Assembly: GCA_041859375.1 (NCBI GenBank)
Contig: JBHEKP010000228.1
Location: forward strand, 1-9,365
Length of the DNA: 9,365 bases
Source: JBHEKP01 sp041859375
GTDB lineage: Bacteria > Hydrogenedentota > Hydrogenedentia > Hydrogenedentales > CAITNO01
Reading direction: 5' to 3'
The notes under the pieces were generated by a model. The model worked only from the letters and a program-made list of their open reading frames with translations, was not told the DNA's origin and did not search any database. The position numbers and the translations under genes were made by a program. Shown in pieces: positions 1 through 4,032 of the stretch (its first letter is position 1; each line of letters starts with the position of its first letter).

Positions 1-1
1 C

Positions 2-178
2 ACCTTCATCCCCCGCAACACCACCATCCTCGGCGCATGCCAAAACCTCCGCATCGAGCAGCACTGGGACTCCCTCCTCGCCGTCGAATTCGAAGCCTGG
101 GATCCCGACGGGCTCACCATCTCCCGACTCGCCTTCCAGACCATCGACCCAGACTCCACCGAAGACCCACGGCAATGA
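2..178 (+). CDS. Hypothetical phage protein, C-terminal 58 residues (5' end outside window)
   Basis: An open frame enters from the left edge and ends at the TGA at 176-178, overlapping the ATG of the next gene by 4 bases. The visible part begins TFIPRNTTILGACQNLRIEQ and ends in an acidic, proline-containing tail (DPDSTEDPRQ). It has no transmembrane segment and alternates short hydrophobic and charged stretches, as expected for a soluble beta-rich structural protein. I do not recognise the family. Its position several genes ahead of a tail-completion gene makes a virion or lysis role likely, but this is inferred from context only. The start codon is not in the window. Confidence 0.6.
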   Translation, partial: TFIPRNTTILGACQNLRIEQHWDSLLAVEFEAWDPDGLTISRLAFQTIDPDSTEDPRQ

Positions 179-444
179 CAACACGCGCCCTCACCATCGC
201 CGCCCTCGCACTCGCCGCACTCCTCGCCAACGGATGCGCCCACGCCGTCGCATGGCAAATGTGGCAGCACACACGCGCCGGCGCACCCTCCCACTTCCAA
301 GGGGAATTAAGGGGGACCTCTCCGTCCCTTCCGTCCCTTCCGTCCCTTCCGTCCCTTCCGTCCCTTCCGTCCATACCGTCCATCTCGTCCATCTCGTCCA
401 TACCGTCCATGCCCCCAACAACCCAGCAGGAACCACAAAAATGA
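175..444 (+). CDS. Putative phage lipoprotein with a Pro-Ser-Leu repeat tail (o-spanin-like candidate)
   Basis: An 89-residue protein starts at the ATG in the ATGA overlap with the preceding gene. Residues 1-20 form a signal-like segment (MTTRALTIAALALAALLANG) followed by Cys21, giving a lipobox-like L-A-N-G-C, although the -3 position is Ala rather than the usual Leu/Ile/Val. The mature part is short, and its second half (residues 50-79) is ten in-frame copies of a 9-base unit encoding Pro/Ser-Ser-Leu/Ile/Met. A small, proline-rich, lipidated protein in a phage operon recalls Rz1-type outer-membrane spanins. However, the proline-rich part is made from a repeat also found in non-coding DNA nearby, so its functional meaning is uncertain. 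An alternative is a short host-range or immunity lipoprotein. The start is supported by translational coupling; I see no strong ribosome binding site. Confidence 0.6.
   Translation: MTTRALTIAALALAALLANGCAHAVAWQMWQHTRAGAPSHFQGELRGTSPSLPSLPSLPSLPSLPSIPSISSISSIPSMPPTTQQEPQK
286..411. repeat. Composite repeat: imperfect palindrome plus ten 9-base GTCC units
   Basis: An imperfect palindrome (286-315, C-rich arm then AAGGGGAATTAAGGGGG) is followed by ten 9-base units at 322-411. Five are CCGTCCCTT, then variants ending ATA, ATC or ATG; GTCC is invariant. The tract lies inside the 175-444 gene and preserves its frame. The same palindrome-plus-GTCC arrangement recurs at 1208-1306, and GTCC units recur at 2423-2480. 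Confidence 0.85.
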
Positions 445-572
445 ACCCCATCAACTTCGCCTGGAACATCCTCTCCCTCCTCCTCACCATGCTCGCCGGG
501 TGGCTCTCAATCCTCTCCGCCCTCGGCATCGACGGCCTCTCCCAAATCGCCGCCCTCCTGGGCTTCGCATGA
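441..572 (+). CDS. Small hydrophobic membrane peptide, 43 residues
   Basis: The ATG at 441 sits in an ATGA overlap with the lipoprotein-like gene, and AGGA at 428-431 is a suitably placed ribosome binding site. The product, beginning MNPINFAWNILSLLLTMLAG, is almost entirely hydrophobic: residues 7-30 can span a membrane and residues 31-43 form a mild amphipathic end with one Asp. Such peptides occur in phage operons as holin-related or antiholin-like factors and as unknown membrane proteins. Nothing here proves a holin, and no family was recognised. The gene also overlaps the following 34-codon gene by 4 bases, so the three are probably translated as a coupled set. Confidence 0.6.
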   Translation: MNPINFAWNILSLLLTMLAGWLSILSALGIDGLSQIAALLGFA

Positions 573-673
573 TGGAAGACCGCCCATACAACATCACAAT
601 CCTCCTCGCAAACATCCTCATCTCGCTGCGCAAACTCGCCCGCGAATGCTTCCTCTTCATCCTCAGAAAATAG
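569..673 (+). CDS. Tiny phage peptide, 34 residues
   Basis: The ATG at 569-571 overlaps the TGA of the previous gene (570-572), and a second ATG follows directly at 572, so either could be used. The frame closes at the TAG at 671-673. The peptide (MMEDRPYNITILLANILISL then RKLARECFLFILRK) has a hydrophobic stretch at residues 9-20 followed by a basic amphipathic helix. It may be a membrane-associated accessory protein. Support comes from the tight overlap pattern of the operon rather than from homology, so it could be a non-functional frame. Confidence 0.45.
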   Translation: MMEDRPYNITILLANILISLRKLARECFLFILRK

Positions 674-684
674 GAAACAGCAAA

Positions 685-990
685 ATGCTCTACATCACAA
701 TCGCCCTCGCCATACTTGACTGCGCCGCCTGCATCCTCCTATTACTCGCGCACACAAAAAACCTGCGCCTCTGGCTCCGCGTTCAGGCGTTGGAAAAAAC
801 CATCAGCAACGCCCTCCAGCACGCCAACCTCGTCAGCGCATTGGGCAAAGTTGAAGACTGGCCTGGATGGCGCTGGAAAGACCAGATAGACATCTTGGAG
901 CCTGGCAAAGCAAGAGTGGAAACACCGGCGGCGGTACGCATCACACGGCCCGGTGGAGACCGGTCCGCCATCCTGGAGGAAGACCGGTGA
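685..990 (+). CDS. Single-pass membrane phage protein, 101 residues (i-spanin-like candidate)
   Basis: The ATG at 685 lies 11 bases after the preceding stop, with GGAAA at 673-677 as a modest ribosome binding site. Residues 1-22 (MLYITIALAILDCAACILLLLA) form one N-terminal membrane segment. Residues 25-50 (around LRLWLRVQALEKTISNALQH) are helical with heptad-like spacing. The rest is hydrophilic and ends in ILEEDR. An N-terminal anchor followed by a helical periplasmic domain is the layout of Rz-type inner-membrane spanins, which pair with a small lipoprotein such as the one encoded at 175-444. The two are not nested as in classical Rz/Rz1, and I recognise no family, so this remains a suggestion. 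The 3' end overlaps the next gene by a GTGA. Confidence 0.6.
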   Translation: MLYITIALAILDCAACILLLLAHTKNLRLWLRVQALEKTISNALQHANLVSALGKVEDWPGWRWKDQIDILEPGKARVETPAAVRITRPGGDRSAILEEDR

Positions 991-1319
991 ACATCCTCGC
1001 CCGCATCCTCTCAAGCGGAATCACCATCGGAAAAACATTCACCTTCCGCGTCGCACAGCGAACGCGCGGCCGCGCCGCCGCCGCCACATTCCGCCGCGAC
1101 CCGAAAAGCGCAAACAACGCGCGCACAGACCCCAAATCCGCCGCCCCCTCCACAAACAAGACCCCCGCATCATTTTGGAGTGCGGCGGCAACGACGCCGC
1201 TTTCAAATTCCACACCGTCCACCCCGTCCACAAATCCCCCCCTCTTAAGTCCCCCTTTGAAGTGGGATTTAGGGGGATGTTCCACCCCGTCCACCCCGTC
1301 CACAAAAAACGAGCAATAA
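987..1319 (+). CDS. Hypothetical phage protein, 110 residues, C-terminal half built of repeats
   Basis: The GTG at 987-989 overlaps the previous TGA (988-990) and is preceded by a strong GGAGGAAG at 974-981, which decides the start. The first 60 residues (MNILARILSSGITIGKTFTF, then a very basic Arg/Ala-rich stretch) look gene-specific. From about residue 63 to 107 the protein is encoded by a hairpin repeat (1173-1207), two GTCC 9-mers, a palindrome and two more GTCC 9-mers, giving Thr-Pro-Ser repeats around PPLLSPPLKWDLGG. The original C-terminus has probably been replaced or extended by repeat insertion. No family is recognised; the basic N-terminal part could bind nucleic acid or be a membrane-adjacent domain. 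Confidence 0.55.
   Translation: MNILARILSSGITIGKTFTFRVAQRTRGRAAAATFRRDPKSANNARTDPKSAAPSTNKTPASFWSAAATTPLSNSTPSTPSTNPPLLSPPLKWDLGGCSTPSTPSTKNEQ
1173..1207. repeat. Hairpin repeat with perfect GCGGCG/CGCCGC stem
   Basis: The perfect stem GCGGCG (1182-1187) / CGCCGC (1195-1200) has a 7-base loop, GCAACGA. It is extended outward by imperfect arms, TTTGGAGT (1174-1181) and TTTCAAA (1201-1207). It lies within the 987-1319 frame directly before the GTCC tract. It looks like a dispersed intergenic hairpin element rather than a terminator, because no T-run follows it. Confidence 0.6.
1208..1306. repeat. Palindrome flanked by 27-base direct repeats (GTCC units)
   Basis: Positions 1208-1234 and 1280-1306 are 26/27 identical; the only difference is A1214 versus C1286. 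Each contains two 9-base units, CCGTCCACC and CCGTCCACA. Between them, 1235-1279 is an imperfect palindrome (C-run, CTTAAGTCCCCC, then GTGGGATTTAGGGGGAT). The offset is 72 bases, a multiple of both 3 and 9, so the host reading frame continues through. Confidence 0.85.
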
Positions 1320-1341
1320 ACCCCGTTTAAAGGAACCTCAA

Positions 1342-1482
1342 ATGAGCGGAAAACACAAGCCACGCGGCCACACACGGATCCACAGGAAAAAGCCCAGGCG
1401 CGGCCTCTTCGCATGGTTTCACCGCCTCGCCTCCGCCGCCAGCCTGCTCGGCCTCTCCCCCTCAAAAAGGTTCCGTTCATGA
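1342..1482 (+). CDS. Small basic phage protein, 46 residues
   Basis: The ATG at 1342 follows an AAAGGAA ribosome binding site (1329-1335), and the TGA (1480-1482) overlaps the ATG of the tail-completion gene in an ATGA. The product begins MSGKHKPRGHTRIHRKKPRR, an extremely basic N-terminus, followed by a moderately hydrophobic stretch (residues 22-42, GLFAWFHRLASAASLLGLSP). It may be a nucleic-acid-binding or membrane-peripheral peptide. Good ribosome binding and translational coupling to a known phage gene are the main support. No family is recognised. Confidence 0.6.
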   Translation: MSGKHKPRGHTRIHRKKPRRGLFAWFHRLASAASLLGLSPSKRFRS

Positions 1483-1958
1483 GCGGGGAAATTGTGACAA
1501 TCGAGGTGAAGGACGAAACCCTCCGGGAAAAACTTGCCTCACTCCTGCAAAGCCTCCAGTCAACACGCACCCTCATGGCCAACATAGCCATGTCCATGAA
1601 GGAATCCGCAAAAGACCAGTTCGAGAGCGAAAAAGGACCGGACGGAACCGCATGGCCGCCCCTCGCCGAGTCCACAAAAAAACGCCTGGAAAAGCACGGC
1701 TGGACAGGCAAAATGCTCCGGCGTAGCGGCGGCCTCCTGGACAGCATCCACGCCGACCACGGCGACGATTACGCACAGATCGGAACCAAGCTCGTCTACG
1801 CCCGCATACACCACCTGGGGGGGCAGGCGGGACGCAACCACGCAGTCACCATCCCGGCCCGTCCATACCTCCCCGTGTCAGCCGACGGGGGCATCTCAGA
1901 AGACGCAAAAACAGACATCCTCGACATCATGCACGGCTATCTCGAAGAAGCCCTGTAA
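1479..1958 (+). CDS. Phage virion morphogenesis / tail completion protein (P2 gpS / Mu gpG family)
   Basis: This 159-residue protein matches the Phage_tail_S-type family in length and in motif order. An N-terminal helical region with TLMANIAMSMKESAKDQFES (31-50) leads into PDGTAWPPL (54-62, the family's 'PDG..W.PL' core). Then come MLRRSGGLLDSI (79-90), VYARIHHLGG (106-115) and IPARPYLPVS (125-134, the typical 'iPaRpyLg' segment). In P2 the homologue completes the tail; in Mu the related G protein acts in head/tail morphogenesis. The start at 1479 is preferred over an upstream in-frame ATG at 1413 because AAAGG at 1466-1470 is well placed, the conserved family begins here, and it overlaps the previous stop by 4 bases. 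It is the last gene of the phage block. Confidence 0.9.
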   Translation: MSGEIVTIEVKDETLREKLASLLQSLQSTRTLMANIAMSMKESAKDQFESEKGPDGTAWPPLAESTKKRLEKHGWTGKMLRRSGGLLDSIHADHGDDYAQIGTKLVYARIHHLGGQAGRNHAVTIPARPYLPVSADGGISEDAKTDILDIMHGYLEEAL

Positions 1959-1983
1959 GCCAAAATTTGAATCAGCAAGTTGT

Positions 1984-2046
1984 CAATAATATACAGGCAC
2001 TATTAGCATTATTGTTGGGTGCTTTTTGCAAAATCAACCATTTTGC
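1984..2046. repeat. Two stem-loops behind the phage operon, possible weak terminator
   Basis: CAATAAT (1984-1990) pairs with ATTATTG (2008-2014), followed 8 bases later by TTTTT (2023-2027). This could terminate the phage transcript, although the stem is AT-rich and weak. Directly after, GCAAAAT (2028-2034) pairs perfectly with ATTTTGC (2040-2046) around a 5-base loop, CAACC. Confidence 0.4.
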
Positions 2047-2075
2047 TGTAAGTGTTTGAAATGTAGAGATTTGCG

Positions 2076-2139
2076 GAGAAAAGCAACTCAAATGGGCCAG
2101 TTGCTTTTCAGTTGCTTTTCTCGGCAGTTGCTTTTCTCG
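2076..2139. repeat. AGTTGCTTTTC repeats: three direct copies and one inverted copy
   Basis: AGTTGCTTTTC occurs at 2099-2109, 2110-2120 (continuing TC) and 2126-2136 (continuing TCG). The reverse complement GAGAAAAGCAACT occurs at 2076-2088. The first two direct copies abut, and the third starts 16 bases after the second. The inverted copy can pair with any of them, giving a 13-base stem with the second or third. Such a cluster could be a protein-binding array (repressor, recombinase or replication initiator) or alternative hairpins in RNA. Confidence 0.75.
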
Positions 2140-2159
2140 CCATTATTCGCACTAGCATA

Positions 2160-2232
2160 GCGTAAAACGCCGTTTCACAACACGTTAAACACACACTTAT
2201 TTTTTGTTTAATTCGGCGCAAACGTCCGTTTC
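2160..2232. repeat. Paired AAACG/CGTTT palindromes, operator-like
   Basis: Two related dyads, each preceded by GCG and followed by C, lie at 2165-2175 (AAACG-C-CGTTT) and 2220-2231 (AAACG-TC-CGTTT). Between them TTAAACA (2185-2191) and TGTTTAA (2205-2211) form a third inverted repeat with a 13-base loop. Two near-identical dyads 55 bases apart are typical of transcription factor sites; the factor is unknown. Confidence 0.5.
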
Positions 2233-2422
2233 TTTAAGGAATTATTTCTCTATATTAGACCGCAAATTGCGCGCAAGTGCTTTATTCAATAAGGTTTAAG
2301 TGCTGTTTCCATTTTGGCAGGCAAACAGGTACTGTCCATCCCCTCACAAACCCTTGTCACATCTCACCTTATCCCGCATCATCCCACCTCTTCCCACAGT
2401 TCCCTTTGCCTGTCAGCGTTCA

Positions 2423-2480
2423 CCCGTCCACTCCCGTCCACTCCCGTCCACTTCTGTCCACTGGGTCCATTCCGTCCATT
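2423..2480. repeat. GTCCA tandem repeat tract in the ribokinase upstream region
   Basis: GTCCA begins at 2426, 2436, 2446, 2456, 2465 and 2474, so the period is 10 bases for the first copies and 9 for the last. The first three copies are CCCGTCCACT; later ones are TCCGTCCATT-like. It is the same GTCC-centred family as the tracts inside the phage genes but non-coding here, ending about 30 bases before a promoter -10 box. Confidence 0.85.
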
Positions 2481-2510
2481 CCCCGCTCCCCCGCCCCCGC
2501 CGGTTTTGTT

Positions 2511-2516
2511 TATAAT
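2511..2516 (+). promoter_or_regulatory. Probable -10 box for the ribokinase gene
   Basis: A perfect TATAAT lies 38 bases before the ribokinase ATG. The region 17 bases upstream is C-rich with no -35 match, so the promoter may be weak, activator-dependent or read by another sigma factor. Confidence 0.5.
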
Positions 2517-2554
2517 GCGCGCCATGCGCGGCATCCGCGCGGGAGCAGCATGTC

Positions 2555-3493
2555 ATGGCAGAAACACGGCACATTGTGGTGGTGGGCAGCGCGAACATCG
2601 ACCTTGTGACGCGGGTGCCCCGCAGCCCGAAACCGGGGGAATCGCTCATCGGCCACTCTTTCGCCACCGTCACGGGCGGCAAGGGGGCCAACCAGGCGGT
2701 GGCAGCGGGCAGGCTGGGCGCGCGGGTGACCTTCATCGGCTGCGTGGGGAACGACGCCTTCGGCCGCCAGCAGCGCGATTCCCTGGCGGCGGCGGGGGTG
2801 GACACGGCCCGTATGAAGGTGCACCCCACGGAACCCACGGGCACGGCGGTCATCCTGGTGGCGGAGGAGGGAGAAAACTGCATCGTGGTGACCCCCTCCG
2901 CCAACTTTGCGCTGACCCCGGAGGACGTGCGCGCCTGCGGTGATGTTTTCGCCACGGCGGATGTGGTGCTGGCCCAGCTTGAAGTGCCGCTGGAGACGGT
3001 GACGGCGGCCTTTGAACTGGGCCGGGCCAAGGGGGCGGTGACCCTGCTGGACGCGGGCCCGGCGCAAAAGGTGGAACCGGAACTGATCCGGCTGGCGGAC
3101 ATCGTGTCGCCCAACGAAACGGAGGCGGAGGCGCTCACCGGGATTCACGTGGACTCGGTGGACACGGCGCGGGCGGCGGCGCGGGCGCTGCGAAACACCG
3201 GGGCGGCCCATGCTGTGATGAAACTCGGGGCGCGGGGTTCGCTGTGGCTCGGGCCGGACGGGGAGGTGTTCATGCCGCCCTTCCCGGTGCGGGCCGTGGA
3301 CACGACGGCGGCGGGCGACGCGTTCACCGCCGCGCTGGCCCTCTGGTGGGCGCCGGGGCGCGAGGCCGAGGCGCTGCGCCGGGCAAACGGCACGGGCGCG
3401 CTGGCCGCGACCGTGGCGGGCGCCCAGCCGTCCATGCCCACCGCCGGGGCGCTGGAGGAATTCCTCGCCACCGCCCAACCGGCAAAGTATTGA
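2555..3493 (+). CDS. rbsK: Ribokinase (PfkB family)
   Basis: The 312-residue protein phosphorylates D-ribose at O5 with ATP in the cytoplasm, feeding the pentose phosphate pathway; the length matches bacterial RbsK (about 309). Visible motifs in order: VVVGSANIDLV (8-18, sugar-binding start), GGKGANQAVAAGRLG (41-55, PfkB signature 1), SPNETEAE (185-192, metal/nucleotide region) and DTTAAGDAF (249-257, PfkB signature 2). Asp255 is the catalytic base and GAG/AAG-type glycines form the anion hole. The signature has Ala where Gly is usual (DTTAAGD rather than DTTGAGD), which is a common variant. The ATG at 2555 is chosen because the conserved N-terminus begins here and GGGAG at 2541-2545 precedes it. 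The gene stands alone without rbs transport genes, so a related sugar or nucleoside-derived ribose is possible. It ends at a strong shared terminator. Confidence 0.9.
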   Translation: MAETRHIVVVGSANIDLVTRVPRSPKPGESLIGHSFATVTGGKGANQAVAAGRLGARVTFIGCVGNDAFGRQQRDSLAAAGVDTARMKVHPTEPTGTAVILVAEEGENCIVVTPSANFALTPEDVRACGDVFATADVVLAQLEVPLETVTAAFELGRAKGAVTLLDAGPAQKVEPELIRLADIVSPNETEAEALTGIHVDSVDTARAAARALRNTGAAHAVMKLGARGSLWLGPDGEVFMPPFPVRAVDTTAAGDAFTAALALWWAPGREAEALRRANGTGALAATVAGAQPSMPTAGALEEFLATAQPAKY

Positions 3494-3505
3494 CACAAAC
3501 AGCAT

Positions 3506-3541
3506 GCCCGGAACAGCCCCGCGACCGGGGCCGTTCCGGGC
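3506..3541. terminator. Strong hairpin terminator shared by convergent rbsK and trxA
   Basis: GCCCGGAAC (3506-3514) pairs with GTTCCGGGC (3533-3541) and GCCCC (3516-3520) with GGGGC (3527-3531), with one A/C mismatch and a 6-base loop. It starts 13 bases after the ribokinase stop and lies 27 bases past the thioredoxin stop on the other strand. The following T tracts are short (TTT on +, TGTTTGT on -), so it is likely a bidirectional terminator or transcript-end stabiliser. Confidence 0.8.
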
Positions 3542-3568
3542 GTGTTTCGTTACTGGAAAGTGCCGGGA

Positions 3569-3889
3569 CTAGGCGAGGGCCGCGTCAATGGCCTTGGCGA
3601 TTTCGCCCTTGGCGGTGACGCCGATGAAGCGCTTCACCTCCTTGCCGTCCTTCATGACCAGCAGGGTGGGGATGCTCTGCACGCCGAATTTGACCGCGAG
3701 GCCCTGGGCCTGGTCCACGTCCACCTTGGCGACGAGCGCCCTGCCCTTGTATTCCTCGGCGAGCTGGTCGATGGCGGGCGCAAGCATGCGGCAGGGGCCG
3801 CACCATTCCGCCCAGAAGTCCACCAGGGACACGCCCTCGGACACGCTCAGTTCAAAATTCTGCTCTGTTAAGGCCGTCGCGTTGCTCAT
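3569..3889 (-). CDS. trxA: Thioredoxin
   Basis: The 106-residue cytoplasmic disulfide oxidoreductase, reduced by NADPH-thioredoxin reductase, has the classical features. The active site WCGPC is at 29-33, within VDFWAEWCGPC. The buried Asp is at 24 (Asp26 in E. coli), the cis-proline loop SIPTLLV at 72-78 (cis-Pro74), and the conserved Gly in RFIGV at 90. Length agrees with the family (E. coli TrxA 109). The start at 3889 is preferred because GGAGA at 3901-3897 sits 7 bases before it; an in-frame ATG 18 bases further upstream would add MHGDSE and has no such site. It is a single-gene unit with its own sigma70-type promoter and converges on the ribokinase terminator. Confidence 0.95.
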   Translation of the reverse strand: MSNATALTEQNFELSVSEGVSLVDFWAEWCGPCRMLAPAIDQLAEEYKGRALVAKVDVDQAQGLAVKFGVQSIPTLLVMKDGKEVKRFIGVTAKGEIAKAIDAALA

Positions 3890-3956
3890 TTCACTGTCTC
3901 CATGCATTGTCCGGTGTTGATTGAAAACGGTTGATGCCGCCCCGGCAGTGGTTCCG

Positions 3957-3985
3957 ATTATAGGCGGGTCCGGCTCCCAAGGCAA
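3957..3985 (-). promoter_or_regulatory. Promoter of trxA
   Basis: On the minus strand TTGCCT (3985-3980), a 17-base spacer and a perfect TATAAT (3962-3957) make a near-consensus sigma70 promoter. It predicts a leader of about 60 bases before the trxA start. Confidence 0.8.
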
Positions 3986-3990
3986 ACGGA

Positions 3991-4032
3991 TAAAAAACCA
4001 AACACTTTGCGGCGGTGCGGCTATTCCGCCGC
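3991..4032 (-). terminator. Terminator of nagB
   Basis: Immediately after the nagB stop the minus strand forms GCGGCGG (4032-4026) / CCGCCGC (4015-4009) around a 10-base loop. A T-rich tail follows that ends in six T (3997-3992). The tail is 11 bases from the stem, so termination may be only partial. The trxA promoter begins right behind it. Confidence 0.6.

Larger units (their letters stand above)
1..1958 (+). mobile_element. Prophage segment (right part of a phage operon, truncated at the window edge)
   Basis: Seven or eight small genes run in one direction with almost no spacing, and five junctions are 4-base stop/start overlaps (175-178, 441-444, 569-572, 987-990, 1479-1482). The last gene belongs to the phage virion morphogenesis / tail completion family, which anchors the block as phage. 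The coding strand is strongly C-rich: in the first 60 bases I count 29 C and 8 G, whereas genes right of 2555 are G-rich on their coding strand. No capsid, tail, integrase or transposase gene is visible within the window, and after 1958 coding stops abruptly. Either the phage genome ends here or the rest has been lost. No attachment-site duplication could be defined from this window alone. Confidence 0.75.
1959..2554. other. Gene-free interval, AT-rich left part with many palindromes
   Basis: No reading frame here shows a protein-like composition; the frames present from 2277 on run in all three phases through the GTCC repeat. From about 1965 to 2340 the DNA is clearly richer in A+T than either neighbour and contains at least seven inverted repeats and a triple direct repeat, listed separately. 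From 2340 to 2510 it is C-rich and G-poor and contains the GTCC tract. The right end carries the ribokinase promoter. I saw no tRNA or integrase remnant. Confidence 0.7.

Noticed and set aside
322..411. Possible CRISPR array
   Set aside because: Units are 9 bases with no spacers; this is a simple tandem repeat.
1173..1207. Rho-independent terminator inside the phage operon
   Set aside because: The stem is good but no T-run follows, and the reading frame and operon continue beyond it.
941..1747. Long minus-strand frame (268 codons) across the phage genes
   Set aside because: It is antisense to the recognised tail-completion gene and four overlapping small genes. Its W-T/V-D-G repeats are the reverse reading of the GTCC tracts, and there is no supporting start context.
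1959..2340. tRNA gene as prophage attachment site
   Set aside because: I looked for a cloverleaf and a T-arm GTTCRA motif in the AT-rich island and found none.
2277..2609. Three overlapping plus-strand frames before ribokinase
   Set aside because: All three phases are open because the GTCC tract lacks stops; none has a ribosome binding site or protein-like composition, and one would run into the ribokinase gene out of frame.
2510..3505. Minus-strand frame of 331 codons opposite ribokinase
   Set aside because: Arg/Gly/His/Pro-rich composition typical of antisense frames in GC-rich genes; the plus strand encodes a clear ribokinase.
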